A stretch of 64,000 nt of DNA from Spirosoma sp. 48-14 (GCF_001898575.1 NZ_MKUD01000086.1:87613-151612); one strand, 5' to 3'; counted from the stretch's first letter, positions 1 to 8,594 are shown. Made by a program: numbers and translations. Notes: a model not told the origin generated them from the sequence alone.

Positions 1-1825
1 TGGCAGCATCGCCCGCCGAAGCTGTTACCTGCGAGCTAAGGGTTGGCTTTTTAGGCAGCCCTGTGTAATCCAGACGGATACCCGGCGACAGTTTGATCCG
101 GTCGGTAAGCTGGATATCGTCTTGTAAGTACAGGCTCAACAGGTTTACATTGAAATGAGCGTAGGGGTTGTTGAATTGGTTATCCAGATTGTTGGTGGCA
201 TCGCCAAATGGGTAACTACCCCGAACCCGGTTGGGTAGCTTGGCCAGAAATTCATCGACCGATCGGTACGAAATTCGTCCGTTGGGCGAATTAACAAAGC
301 CATAATCGATTGTGTACAATTCGTTGTGGGTACCCAGCGTGAAGGTATTCTTACCCAGATAGAACGTGAAGTTGTCGGTAACTTCAAACGTTTTCTGGCG
401 GAGATTGAACACAGACGCTTCCCGGTCATTACCCAGGAAAATGGTTCCGCCGTTGTAGCCAATTTCAACCTGTGGGAACGTCCGAATGTTGGAAAGCGTG
501 TTGCGGAAATCGTGTACGCTCGAATAACCAACGATCAGGCTGTTGGAGGCCCGGCCACTGAACTGGGTTTTCAATTCGGCTACGGTGCTGGTCTGGTTGT
601 TCGATTGTTTGAAATCGATGCTACCGAATCGGAAGTTAGCGGCATCGCGCTCCAGGTTCGTTGCTTCCGAAAACACCGTATTGTTCCGAATCGTCAACTG
701 ATTTTTGTCGTTGATATTCCAGTCCAGTCGGTTAAAGAATTTGGTGCTGTTGGAATAAATCGAATAGTTGCCAAACGAACCCGCGTCGAGGCCATAGTTC
801 GTTTTTACGAAATCGCTGATCTGCTGAGCCACCGCTGCATCTTTAATCAACGAGCTGGGCGTGCCTGCCTGAAACTGAACAGGATCTTGCCGACGGGTAA
901 TTTCTTCGTTGGTAAAGAAGAACAATTTGTTTTTGATAATCGGGAAACCAACCCGAACGCCCGTCTGGTATTCATAAAAGGAACTAGGGAGCTTTTCTTT
1001 TGCATCCGAAGCGCCATTCCACGAACCTGTCAGCGTGGCATTCCGGCCAAAGCCGTATACAGAACCCGTTACCTCGTTGGTACCGCTTCGGGTAACTGCA
1101 TTTACCGAACCGCCGAGGAAGTTACCAAGTCGAACGTCGAACGGTGCTACGGCCACCTGAATATCCTGAATCGCATCCAGACTAACGGGGTTGGTACGGG
1201 TGCTGGAACCCGGCTGCCCCGACGTACCGGTTGAGCCACCCAGCGAAGGGCTAAAGCCAATCGCGTCGTTGTTGATGGCTCCGTCGATGGTTACGTTATT
1301 ATACCGGAAGTTGGTACCGGCAAATGAGTTATTGTTATTGGCCTGGGGCGAAAGCCGGGTCATATCGGTCAGGCTGCGCGAAATAGTTGGTAACCGACGG
1401 ATGGCTTCGCTGTTGATGCTACTGCCTGCCCCCTGGCGTTCGCCTTCACGGCTGCCTTTGATTACAACTTCGGTAAGGGTTGAACTTGCATCCTTCAGGG
1501 TCAGATTCAGATTTGTGGTTTCGCCCAGACGAAGCACAACATCCGATATAGTTTCGGTACTATAACCCACATACGTGACAACCACCTGATAAGGACCTCC
1601 GGCATTCATGTTATTGATCCGGAAGCGACCTTCAATATCCGTTACGGCTGCGTACTTGGTGCCGGTTGGCGTATAAACAGCCTGGACGGTAGCGCCCGGC
1701 AAAACTTCTTTCTTGGCATCGGTGATAAGACCGCTAAGACCACTGGTTGTAACCTGCGCCCAGGACGCGGAAGCAGTGGCTATAAAAACTACTAGTACTA
1801 ATAAGGTAGATACGATTGACTTCAT
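1..1825 (-). CDS. TonB-dependent receptor, Oar-like (C-terminus beyond window)
   Basis: Outer-membrane active transporter or adhesin-like receptor; about 608 N-terminal residues are present and the barrel runs off the left edge. Reading the minus strand from the ATG at 1825 stays open to the window edge. It starts with a signal peptide (MKSIVSTLLVLVVF, cleavage likely after SWA near residue 23). A carboxypeptidase-regulatory-like beta-sandwich follows at about 27-110 (GLSGLITDAK, VTYVGYSTETI). A plug domain follows at about 115-240 (TEVVIKGSREGE, VTIDGAINNDAIGF, VTRSGTNEVTG), then strand-rich barrel sequence with many Asn and aromatic residues. The regulatory domain plus plug without a SusD partner is the Oar-type arrangement of Bacteroidota; the ligand cannot be told. 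An 11-bp-spaced direct repeat lies upstream. No gene is visible in the + frames; a long antisense frame here is a shadow. Confidence 0.93.
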   Translation of the reverse strand, partial: MKSIVSTLLVLVVFIATASASWAQVTTSGLSGLITDAKKEVLPGATVQAVYTPTGTKYAAVTDIEGRFRINNMNAGGPYQVVVTYVGYSTETISDVVLRLGETTNLNLTLKDASSTLTEVVIKGSREGERQGAGSSINSEAIRRLPTISRSLTDMTRLSPQANNNNSFAGTNFRYNNVTIDGAINNDAIGFSPSLGGSTGTSGQPGSSTRTNPVSLDAIQDIQVAVAPFDVRLGNFLGGSVNAVTRSGTNEVTGSVYGFGRNATLTGSWNGASDAKEKLPSSFYEYQTGVRVGFPIIKNKLFFFTNEEITRRQDPVQFQAGTPSSLIKDAAVAQQISDFVKTNYGLDAGSFGNYSIYSNSTKFFNRLDWNINDKNQLTIRNNTVFSEATNLERDAANFRFGSIDFKQSNNQTSTVAELKTQFSGRASNSLIVGYSSVHDFRNTLSNIRTFPQVEIGYNGGTIFLGNDREASVFNLRQKTFEVTDNFTFYLGKNTFTLGTHNELYTIDYGFVNSPNGRISYRSVDEFLAKLPNRVRGSYPFGDATNNLDNQFNNPYAHFNVNLLSLYLQDDIQLTDRIKLSPGIRLDYTGLPKKPTLSSQVTASAGDAA

Positions 1826-1911
1826 TTGCGATAGCGCATTGATTTCGGTGCAAAATTCATGGAAATCAGCGCGCTACGTGTTAACCAAATGTTATGATGA
1901 TAGTAGACATG

Positions 1912-1930
1912 GTTAAGAATTTGTTAAGAA
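1912..1930 (-). promoter_or_regulatory. 11-bp-spaced direct repeat upstream of the TonB receptor
   Basis: On the minus strand CTTAAC occurs twice, 11 bp apart, about 90 bases upstream of the receptor start. Two half sites one helical turn apart on the same face are the layout of boxes bound by OmpR/PhoB-type response regulators. A loose TAnnnTTTG element lies at 1886-1894, between the repeat and the gene. No binding protein can be named from the sequence. Confidence 0.3.
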
Positions 1931-2121
1931 AGTCTTCTGATAGATAATGTCCTGATTATACACGCTGGGCGAGAACACGAACGACTTGATTTACCCGGCA
2001 ACTAAAAATTAATCGGTTGATTCTGTTACTTATCAAAAAAGGTTCCGTCTAATACTCGACTAAGTCGATGAACTTTTGGGGTGTTTTCCAGCGTTCGGCA
2101 TAAAATGTGTAACGGCATTTG

Positions 2122-2152
2122 GTATTAAATGAAAAAATGAAATATTTAATAC
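2122..2152. promoter_or_regulatory. Candidate operator upstream of the Rrf2 gene
   Basis: Perfect 9-bp inverted repeat, GTATTAAAT at 2122-2130 and its complement at 2144-2152, 13-bp spacer. Rrf2 proteins are dimeric winged-helix regulators that often bind dyads near their own promoter. Assignment to this regulator rests only on position. Confidence 0.3.
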
Positions 2153-2270
2153 GAAGTTGGATTAGTTTTTGGCTGGTTGTGAATGACTTAGTAATTTGGT
2201 GCCTTGCAACATGTGAAGTGCTTCTCTGTAACTCCCTAATATATACGTTTACCCACTAACTACCGTAACA

Positions 2271-2738
2271 ATGATTTCCAAGAAAGCAAAATATGCGATC
2301 AAAGCCCTTAAGGTATTGACTGAAGAGTATGGAAAAGGCCCTGTACTGATTTCCTACATTTCAGCCAAAGAAAATATTCCGAAAAAGTTTCTGGAAGCCA
2401 TTCTGCTTGAACTCCGGAACCACGGTATTCTGCAAAGCCAGAAGGGCAAAGGGGGAGGATATCTTTTGCGCGTCGATCCGAGCCGTGTCAATCTGGCGCA
2501 GGTGTTACGGGTTATTGATGGCCCTATTGCACCAACTCCCTGCGTGTCGTTTAACTTTTACGTAAAATGTGACGACTGTGATGATGAGGTGACCTGTGCA
2601 CTCCGTCCAATCATGGAGCGCGTTCGGGACGCGAATCTGAGCGTCTACGAAAATACGTCGCTATTGACATTCCAGGCAAGGGGAGCCGTCGAAGCCGTTG
2701 GGGACGCTAGCCCCGAACTGGCTGAAGCGACGAAATAA
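2271..2738 (+). CDS. Rrf2-family transcriptional regulator
   Basis: DNA-binding regulator of 155 residues, the usual Rrf2 length. The N-terminal winged helix (residues 1-84) has the family signatures ISKKAKYAIKAL, the recognition region around PKKFLEAILLELRN and the wing GKGGGYLL. The next segment carries four cysteines (C91, C100, C103, C109) where IscR, NsrR and RsrR place Fe-S ligands, so an Fe-S or redox/NO-sensing role is possible. The spacing differs from IscR, and many Rrf2 members with cysteines are unassigned. It stands alone: the divergent neighbour is the TonB receptor and it converges on the DUF4301 gene across a strong hairpin. Its target is not evident. Confidence 0.9.
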   Translation: MISKKAKYAIKALKVLTEEYGKGPVLISYISAKENIPKKFLEAILLELRNHGILQSQKGKGGGYLLRVDPSRVNLAQVLRVIDGPIAPTPCVSFNFYVKCDDCDDEVTCALRPIMERVRDANLSVYENTSLLTFQARGAVEAVGDASPELAEATK

Positions 2739-2745
2739 ACAGTTA

Positions 2746-2805
2746 AAATAGCGTAGGGGTAACGGAGTTGTCAAACGTAACAACTCCGTTACCCCTACGC
2801 TATTT
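2746..2805. terminator. 25-bp perfect hairpin, probable bidirectional terminator
   Basis: Arms 2746-2770 and 2781-2805 are perfectly complementary over 25 bp with a 10-base loop, and runs of A and T flank both sides. It lies between the stop codons of the convergent rrf2 and DUF4301 genes, the right place to end both transcripts. Confidence 0.8.
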
Positions 2806-2822
2806 TTAATACGGTTGTTTGT

Positions 2823-4340
2823 CTATTCTTCGGCTGGCTGGTGTTCTTTCCGCAGCAAGTCGTTAACCGTTTTTACCGGGTTAAATGTAATCAGCGGAAC
2901 TTCTACGAAAATGGTGTTCCAGTCGGCCATCGCGCCATTCCACAGACCGGGCAATTCCTGCGCTTTCAAGTCTTTCCCATCTTTCGATTTTGCCGTAATG
3001 AAGCCTGTGAGTGGATCGCGGTAGGCGGGCAGATCATATTTTTTGCCATGGCGATCGTTCAGCCCACAAACTAAATCGACGGGGTTGAAGTGCGTCGCTT
3101 CGTCAAAAATGGCTTTTTGTGCCGGATTTTCCAGATCGATCTGGGCCGATTCAACCACTTGCAGCGAGACGGAGCCATCCTGATTTCTTGCCCAGAACGG
3201 TCCACCACCGGGTTCGCCAACATTTTTCACCATACCACATACGCGTACAGGACGATCCAGCTTCCGTCGGAAATAGGCTACTTTCTCTTCATTTGATAAG
3301 CTGTCAAACCCGTCGGGAGGGAGTGTGAACAGGGTTCGCCGGAACAATTCATCAGCTTCAGCCAGATAGCCCTCACTCACGTTTTCAGCGTCCAGAAGAT
3401 CCTGTAAACGAGCAATCTGCTGTTGGGCATCGAGCAATACAGCGGCTATTACTTTTTTATAGGTAATGGTTGGCTCCTTGATTTCGTCCGGCACTACGTT
3501 GTCGATATTCTTGATGAACACGATGTCGGCATGAATATCGTTGAGATTTTCGATCAAAGCGCCATGACCCGCCGGACGGAATAATAACGAACCGTCGGCA
3601 TTGCGGAACGGCGAATTGTCCATGTTGACCGAAATCGTATCGGTCGATTTTTTCTGTTCTGAGAAGCTTATGTCGAAGGTTACGCCAAGCCAGGCTTCAT
3701 AGTCAGCTTTCTGCTCATCGATAAGTTGCTCGAAGCGGGAGCGGTGTTCGGGTGAAACAGTGAAGTGAATTTTTACCAGCCCATCGGCATTGGCATAGGC
3801 GGCTCCTTCTACCAGGTGTTCCTCTACAGGTGTACGTGGTCCATCGATATACTGGTGAAATTTGAGCAACCCTTTTGGTAAACTCCCGTAATCCAAACCT
3901 TTGTCGGTCAGCAGATAGGTCAGTACGGTTTTCCGGTCGTTGTCGGTTACCGCTTTGTCCAGATCCAGGCCATCGGCGGCCATAGCCGCTTTCAGATCTT
4001 CATAGAACGCGAAATCTGCAATACGGGTAAAGAATTCGTCAACAGATTTGTCGGATTTACCATCTAGTGCAGCAAACAATGACTTAAACATCCGGGTAGC
4101 TGCTCCCGACGCGGGTACAAATTTGACCAGGTCGCGCTCATGGGCAGCTTCATCGAAACGGTGAATATAAGCCGTTATCTGGTCGTCGGGTACACGAACA
4201 ATGCCATCGCCAATGGTAGCGGCTTTAATGACGTTCAGGTATGGAAAGCCTTCTACGAAGTGCTGTATTTGCTGGTCAATCTGGTCGAGAGTTACCCCTT
4301 GTACCAGAATCTGGTCCTGATCCTGCTCAGTAAACTGCAT
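2823..4340 (-). CDS. DUF4301 family protein
   Basis: A 505-residue soluble protein matching the DUF4301 family, typical of Bacteroidota and of unknown function. Recognisable stretches include ASGAATRMFKSLF (about residues 79-91), GLLKFHQY, EGAAYANADG, the charged FRPAGHGALIENLND near residues 256-270, and the C-terminal GVKDRHG-like and PLTGFITAKSKDG regions. The glycine-rich loop and the acidic/His motifs look nucleotide- or sugar-related, but no reaction is established. No signal peptide or membrane segment. The ATG at 4340 gives the family-typical N-terminus. It is transcribed alone, convergent with rrf2. Confidence 0.87.
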   Translation of the reverse strand: MQFTEQDQDQILVQGVTLDQIDQQIQHFVEGFPYLNVIKAATIGDGIVRVPDDQITAYIHRFDEAAHERDLVKFVPASGAATRMFKSLFAALDGKSDKSVDEFFTRIADFAFYEDLKAAMAADGLDLDKAVTDNDRKTVLTYLLTDKGLDYGSLPKGLLKFHQYIDGPRTPVEEHLVEGAAYANADGLVKIHFTVSPEHRSRFEQLIDEQKADYEAWLGVTFDISFSEQKKSTDTISVNMDNSPFRNADGSLLFRPAGHGALIENLNDIHADIVFIKNIDNVVPDEIKEPTITYKKVIAAVLLDAQQQIARLQDLLDAENVSEGYLAEADELFRRTLFTLPPDGFDSLSNEEKVAYFRRKLDRPVRVCGMVKNVGEPGGGPFWARNQDGSVSLQVVESAQIDLENPAQKAIFDEATHFNPVDLVCGLNDRHGKKYDLPAYRDPLTGFITAKSKDGKDLKAQELPGLWNGAMADWNTIFVEVPLITFNPVKTVNDLLRKEHQPAEE

Positions 4341-4504
4341 AGCAATAAGATGAAATAGCGTTTAGAACGTTGGCAAATTGCGGATTTCGACAATAGGACG
4401 CAAATCAAATTATTGCAAAAAGACATAACTATATGCCAATTTTGTACCCCTTAAGTCATTTCTTGATCACGAACCTTTGCCGGGCTCTAAACTAATACAT
4501 TGCC

Positions 4505-5185
4505 ATGAAACTAATTGCTTTCGACGCCGATGATACGCTTTGGGTTAATGAACCCAACTATGTAGATGTAAAGCAAAAGTTATGCGACCTGCTGGCACAT
4601 CATATTGATGAGGAGACGCTCTCAAGCCGGTTTTATGAAACCCAGATGCGAAACATGAACCTGTTTGGCTACGGAGCAAAGAGTTTTATTCTGTCAATGA
4701 TCGAAACGGCGATTCAACTGACTGATGGCGCTATAACAGGTTCTGAAATTCAGCAGATTATTGATACCGGACGTCAGCTTATCAACTACCCGATTGATGT
4801 ACTGGACGGTATTCCTGAAGTACTGGAAACGCTTTCCAAAAACTTTGATCTGATGTTACTGACCAAAGGTGATCTGTTCGATCAGGAGAGTAAGATTGCG
4901 CGTTCGGGTCTGGGGCACTACTTCAGGCACATGGAAATCGTTTCGGAAAAGAACGAGCAGGCTTATCAGCGTGTATTGCAGAAATATAATGTAAAACCAG
5001 CCGACTTTATCATGATTGGCAACTCGTTAAAGTCCGACATTTTACCGGTTGTACATATCGGCGGACACGCGATTCACATTCCGTATTCCATCACCTGGAT
5101 TCATGAGCGGGTGGAAGACGAGCAACTGGTCGGTAAATCATTTACTACGCTGGAAAGCGCCCGTGAGCTACTGGCTTTGTTCTGA
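4505..5185 (+). CDS. HAD-superfamily hydrolase
   Basis: Cytosolic haloacid-dehalogenase-type phosphatase of 226 residues. Motif I is FDADDTLW with nucleophile D7 and acid/base D9. A helical cap follows at about 15-95. Motif II is LLTKGD with its Thr, the motif III lysine probably lies in VSEKNEQAY, and motif IV is MIGNSLKSDI with the Mg-binding acidic residue. The substrate is probably a small phosphorylated metabolite and cannot be set from sequence. The end overlaps the convergent downstream gene by 18 bp, with no terminator between them. Confidence 0.88.
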   Translation: MKLIAFDADDTLWVNEPNYVDVKQKLCDLLAHHIDEETLSSRFYETQMRNMNLFGYGAKSFILSMIETAIQLTDGAITGSEIQQIIDTGRQLINYPIDVLDGIPEVLETLSKNFDLMLLTKGDLFDQESKIARSGLGHYFRHMEIVSEKNEQAYQRVLQKYNVKPADFIMIGNSLKSDILPVVHIGGHAIHIPYSITWIHERVEDEQLVGKSFTTLESARELLALF

Positions 5186-5893
5186 GGGATGGCGCTTGTC
5201 GTATCGCACGAGGGCTTCGATTAGAACATCGTCGGTCAGATTCTGCGAATGGGCGGCAATAAAGTCGGCAAGTTCGGGGCCCATATCGGGTAACACCCGG
5301 CTGAGTGAATATTCGGTAGGAATGATAAAGCGGGGCCTATCCCCTGGTTTTTGTAGGTAGAGATCCTTCGATAGAATGTATTTTCCATCGAATCTGTCTT
5401 CAGGTGGGGTGCGCCTGGTGTACAGTTTGCGGTCAATCGGTCGGAACTGCTTACTCCATCGGCAAAACAATTTTGTAGGACCATCATACAAAACTTCGTA
5501 GTAGGTGACCCGCTGTATACCTAATACCTTGTAAGGATCGCTAATAAACCGACGACCTTCGAACAGAAACTCATCGGGTAAAGCCTGTACTATTGCCACA
5601 GAATCGCTTAGTCCGCAATAAATCTGATCGACAACCAGGTTATAAGCAATGGCAGCAGGCACTTTATGCTGATTTCTGTATACCAGATAGCCATAGTGCC
5701 AGACTTTGTCGTTTAAGTAAGGCGTTCCTAAATAGGTAGGAGAATACCAGGTGCCGCTGAAATTTTCTACAGTTACTAATCGCCCTTTTTCATCCTGCGT
5801 AATAACCCGGTACGGCCGTTGGCCCTGGGCCAAACTTATATGCTGACAGATTAAGCAGACCGTGATGCTGAGTAGATAGGCGAAGCGTTCCAT
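5168..5893 (-). CDS. Secreted protein of unknown function
   Basis: I do not recognise this 241-residue protein. It begins with a signal peptide (MERFAYLLSITVCLICQHISLAQG). The mature part is rich in Tyr, Arg and beta-strand patterns (TWYSPTYLGTPYLN, HYGYLVYRNQHKVPAA, YYEVLYDGPTKLFC) and has only two later cysteines. The pattern resembles many periplasmic or surface beta-rich proteins of Bacteroidota. Its C-terminus (RYDKRHPSE) overlaps the 3' end of the HAD gene by 18 bp. No lipobox and no T9SS sorting domain are seen. Confidence 0.75.
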   Translation of the reverse strand: MERFAYLLSITVCLICQHISLAQGQRPYRVITQDEKGRLVTVENFSGTWYSPTYLGTPYLNDKVWHYGYLVYRNQHKVPAAIAYNLVVDQIYCGLSDSVAIVQALPDEFLFEGRRFISDPYKVLGIQRVTYYEVLYDGPTKLFCRWSKQFRPIDRKLYTRRTPPEDRFDGKYILSKDLYLQKPGDRPRFIIPTEYSLSRVLPDMGPELADFIAAHSQNLTDDVLIEALVRYDKRHPSEQSQ

Positions 5894-6027
5894 GGCTGTG
5901 GTAGGTGGTAGTATTTATAGCATTCTGAGCGAATATAGTTACTGAACCAACCACAGGTACAGATGGGAAAAGGGAATAATTAAAATTAATCGCTTTTAAA
6001 TTCAGATTTTCCGCTACTAATGGAAGC

Positions 6028-6810
6028 CTACTGGATAGAAAATTGGTCTGCATCCAGATTGGCTGGAAACTTCTGGCGAAATGCCTGTAAATCATCCAGG
6101 GAAATCGTTTGCTGATGAACGGCTTCGGTATCGGTATGGCGGGCAAGTAGCTCCCCTTTGAAGTCGATAATGGCTGAGTCGCCGGAGTAGGGGTGTCCGT
6201 TTCCATCGGTACCCACGCGATTGACACCCGCCACATAGGCCAGATTTTCGATGGCTCGTGCCTGCAATAAGGCATTCCAGGGGGCTCGGCGAACGGCTGG
6301 CCAGTTAGCTACATACAAGAGTAAGTCATAAGCAAACTCATGCGATTGGCCATCGGTATTCCGGCTCCAGACCGGAAACCGAAGATCGTAGCAGATAAGT
6401 GGACAAATTCGCCACCCTTTCCATTCTTTGATAATTCGACGGGTTCCGGCCGTATAAATTTTTTCTTCGCCCGCCATGCGGAACAGATGCCGTTTGTCGT
6501 AGGTATCGAACTGCCCATCGGGCTGCATCCAGACGAGACGGTTAAAGTAGTTAATCCCTTCTTTTACCACATAACTTCCCGTAACTACAGCGCCCGTTTG
6601 GGCTGCCATCTGCTTGAGCCAACGAAAAGTCATCAAGTTCATAGGCTCGGCTACGGAAGCAGCATCCATTGTAAAGCCCGTTGTAAACATTTCAGGCAAT
6701 ACAATCAGGTCGGTAGGCTCTGGTAAACTGAATATACGCTCCTCCAGCATGGCGCGGTTCGCCACCGGATCTTGCCAGTATAGGCTGGTTTGGAGGAGCG
6801 TGATATTCAT
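6028..6810 (-). CDS. Nitrilase-superfamily amidohydrolase (omega-amidase-like)
   Basis: Carbon-nitrogen hydrolase of 260 residues, cytosolic. The catalytic triad is visible: E40 in LIVLPEMFTTGF, K106 in TYDKRHLF and C140 in CPLICYDLRFP. The FTTGF and YDKRHLFRMAGE signatures match the YafV/omega-amidase branch, which hydrolyses alpha-ketoglutaramate or ketosuccinamate from transaminase reactions; that substrate is a family inference. The gene ends 7 bases upstream of the start of def, in the same direction: def, starting at 7389, is transcribed first and this gene follows its stop at 6817, so the two are probably one transcript. Confidence 0.9.
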   Translation of the reverse strand: MNITLLQTSLYWQDPVANRAMLEERIFSLPEPTDLIVLPEMFTTGFTMDAASVAEPMNLMTFRWLKQMAAQTGAVVTGSYVVKEGINYFNRLVWMQPDGQFDTYDKRHLFRMAGEEKIYTAGTRRIIKEWKGWRICPLICYDLRFPVWSRNTDGQSHEFAYDLLLYVANWPAVRRAPWNALLQARAIENLAYVAGVNRVGTDGNGHPYSGDSAIIDFKGELLARHTDTEAVHQQTISLDDLQAFRQKFPANLDADQFSIQ

Positions 6811-6816
6811 TGTCTA

Positions 6817-7389
6817 TTACTTTGGAAACTTCATTTTATACTCTGCGTCGGTTTTGCCTTTTGAGATGTCGGTCAGTTTTTTCTTAATGAGCGTCCGGCG
6901 GATAGAGGGGAGGTAATCGGTAAACAGTTTGCCTTCCAGGTGGTCGTACTCGTGCTGAATAATTCGGGCCGCCATGCCATCATATTCTTCTTCGTGTTCG
7001 TTCCAGTCGGTATCAAAATAGCGAATAACCACAATTTCAGGTCGGAACACTTCGCCCCGAATTCCTGGAATACTCAGGCAACCTTCCTCAAAGCCCCAAT
7101 CATCGCCCGCTTCTTCAATAATCTCTGGGTTGATAAATACTTTTTTGAAGTCAATCAGGCTCTTATCGATTTCTTCTTCGGGCTCATCTTCATTCATTGG
7201 AGAGCCATCGACTACAAACATCCGAATACTTTGCCCAATCTGTGGGGCCGCTAAGCCAACACCCGAAGCCGCGTACATGGTTTCGAACATATTGTCGCTC
7301 AACGCTTTTACGTCGATGCTACCGGGTTCAATGTCTTTAGCCCGCTTCCGTAAAACGGGGTCGCCATAGGCAATTATTGGGAGTATCAT
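6817..7389 (-). CDS. def: Peptide deformylase
   Basis: Removes the formyl group from the N-terminal methionine of nascent proteins; metal-dependent and essential. At 190 residues it is of usual length. All three motifs are present: GVGLAAPQIG near residues 44-53, EEGCLSIPG with the metal-binding Cys near residue 104, and QHEYDHLEG with the HExxH metal ligands and catalytic Glu near residue 147. The ATG at 7389 gives the standard MILPIIAYGDPVLRK start. It lies downstream of ruvX in the same direction, with a 23-bp hairpin between the two genes. Confidence 0.98.
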   Translation of the reverse strand: MILPIIAYGDPVLRKRAKDIEPGSIDVKALSDNMFETMYAASGVGLAAPQIGQSIRMFVVDGSPMNEDEPEEEIDKSLIDFKKVFINPEIIEEAGDDWGFEEGCLSIPGIRGEVFRPEIVVIRYFDTDWNEHEEEYDGMAARIIQHEYDHLEGKLFTDYLPSIRRTLIKKKLTDISKGKTDAEYKMKFPK

Positions 7390-7402
7390 AAATTTAATGA
7401 AT

Positions 7403-7470
7403 AATGGATAATGGATAGTGAAAAACGGTTACAGGAAGTGTCATACATTTTTCATTATCCATTATCCATT
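7403..7470. repeat. Long inverted repeat at the ruvX-def junction
   Basis: Arms 7403-7425 and 7448-7470 pair over 23 bp with one G-T mismatch and a 22-base loop. The arms are built from the unit ATGGATA. The right arm runs into the ruvX stop codon (7469-7471) and the left arm ends 13 bases before the def start codon at 7389. It may act as a terminator or as an mRNA-processing hairpin. Confidence 0.8.
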
Positions 7471-7882
7471 ACTTTTTGCTTTCCATGTACGATTGTAGGA
7501 TGATGGCGGCACTTACTTTGTCGATATTACCTTTCTCGCGTCGGTCTTTTTTAGTACTTCCTCCGGCAATCATAGCTTGCAAAGCCATTACTGACGTGAA
7601 CCGTTCGTCGTGCCAGTGGACCGGAGTATCGGGGAATGCGTTCTGCAAATGCGTCACAAACTTCCGAACCCGGGCGGTATTGTCGGTATCGGCACCATCT
7701 AATCCTTTGGGCAAGCCCACTATATAAGCTTCGACGGGTTCGCGCTGCGTATATGCCTTTAAAAACTTCAATACTTCGTGGGAAGGCACCGTTTCTAACG
7801 CCGTGGCAATTAATTGCAGAGGGTCAGTAACAGCTATACCCGTTCGCTTCGAACCGTAATCGATCGCTAATAGTCTTGCCAT
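7469..7882 (-). CDS. ruvX: Holliday junction resolvase-like / RuvX (YqgF)
   Basis: RNase H-fold nuclease of 137 residues, linked in other bacteria to pre-16S rRNA 5' maturation and recombination. Motif ARLLAIDYGSKRTGIAV holds the first acidic catalytic residue. GLPKGLDGADTDNTARV and WHDERFTSVMA match the second and third conserved blocks, and the end KGNIDKVSAAIILQSYM carries the final Asp region. I chose the ATG at 7882 because it gives MARLLAIDYGSK and family length. An upstream in-frame ATG at 7942 would add 20 residues read from the neighbouring inverted-repeat DNA. Confidence 0.95.
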   Translation of the reverse strand: MARLLAIDYGSKRTGIAVTDPLQLIATALETVPSHEVLKFLKAYTQREPVEAYIVGLPKGLDGADTDNTARVRKFVTHLQNAFPDTPVHWHDERFTSVMALQAMIAGGSTKKDRREKGNIDKVSAAIILQSYMESKK

Positions 7883-7924
7883 TTCGGTAACAAAGGTACG
7901 AAGGCTAAAGGCAGGGTGCAAGAA

Positions 7925-8016
7925 GCGGGGTGCAGGGAGCAAGGAGCGGGGATATCGGGGGACGCTCTACACGTTTCAATCTATACTAACCCCGCTCCTT
8001 GCTCCCTGCACCCCGC
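7925..8016. repeat. 27-bp perfect inverted repeat between mocA-like gene and ruvX
   Basis: Arms 7925-7951 and 7990-8016 are perfectly complementary over 27 bp, G-rich on one strand (GGGTGCAGGGAGCAAGGAGC), loop 38 bases. The right arm encodes the last residues of the MocA-like protein (RGAGSKERG) and its stop codon at 7986-7988 lies next to it. A similar word occurs inside the nitrate reductase gene at 34633-34660. Confidence 0.85.
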
Positions 8017-8594
8017 CATTTCTCCACATCGGCCCACGTATCCAGGTCGATTGTGCCCAGATCAAAAGCGACTTCAGCACAATCATCCGGATGTTGTTGT
8101 ATGAGCTTACGGGCGCCTACATCGCCAGAGAGTTGCCTGAAAGCCGATTGGTAGCTCATTGAAAATAAGGCGGGTACACCTAAATGGCCAGGGTTGCCAT
8201 ACCGGCACGCCACTATGCCTTTGCCAGTCTGCTGCTGGGTAATGATAAGCTTTTGGAGTAAATCTACCGTAACGAAGGGCTGGTCGGTCAGGAGAACCAG
8301 AAAGGATTCTATTGTGGTGTCGGTCAGACTAGTCAAGCCAGCGTGTAAAGAAGAGGCCAACCCCTCCTGCCAGTTCGGATTGGTTACCAGCTGAACGGGT
8401 AGATGCTGAATTTCAGGCTGAATGAGCGATTGGTTGGCACCCAAAACGACACTAACTGGCCCGGCCTTTAGTGATAATGCGGTTTGAACAATACGTTGAA
8501 TCAGTGACGTACCGTCCTGTGTCAATAACTGTTTAGGCTGACCTCCGAGTCGGTTAGAAGCACCCGCTGCTAAGATGATCGTCGCAAGGTTCAT
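7986..8594 (-). CDS. mocA: MocA-like molybdenum cofactor cytidylyltransferase
   Basis: Nucleotidyltransferase of 202 residues. The N-terminus LAAGASNRLGGQPKQLL is the LAAGxSxRxG-PKQL signature of the MobA/MocA fold that binds the nucleotide. VLLTDQPFV holds the metal-binding Asp, and GNPGHLGVPALF fits the MocA branch. MocA makes molybdopterin cytosine dinucleotide, the cofactor form of xanthine-dehydrogenase-family enzymes, which agrees with the molybdenum hydroxylase genes upstream. It overlaps xdhC by 4 bases, so the two are translationally coupled. The last ~9 residues come from an inverted-repeat arm and are unlikely to be part of the ancestral protein. Confidence 0.85.
   Translation of the reverse strand: MNLATIILAAGASNRLGGQPKQLLTQDGTSLIQRIVQTALSLKAGPVSVVLGANQSLIQPEIQHLPVQLVTNPNWQEGLASSLHAGLTSLTDTTIESFLVLLTDQPFVTVDLLQKLIITQQQTGKGIVACRYGNPGHLGVPALFSMSYQSAFRQLSGDVGARKLIQQHPDDCAEVAFDLGTIDLDTWADVEKWRGAGSKERG

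Larger units (their letters stand above)
1826..2270. other. 445-bp intergenic region between TonB receptor and rrf2
   Basis: Divergent regulatory region with no credible ORF. It holds the direct repeat at 1912-1930 and a perfect 9-bp inverted repeat (GTATTAAAT / ATTTAATAC) at 2122-2130 and 2144-2152 with a 13-bp spacer, about 120 bp before the Rrf2 gene. The second could be an operator for that regulator. The rest is AT-rich and otherwise featureless to me. Confidence 0.5.

Noticed and set aside
326-1234. Long + strand frame of 302 codons
   Set aside because: It is antisense to the continuous TonB receptor frame on the minus strand, has no recognisable domain and an arginine-rich shadow composition.
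7883-7942. Longer N-terminus for RuvX from the ATG at 7942
   Set aside because: The added 20 residues are read from the inverted-repeat flank and precede the normal MARLLAIDYG start of the family.
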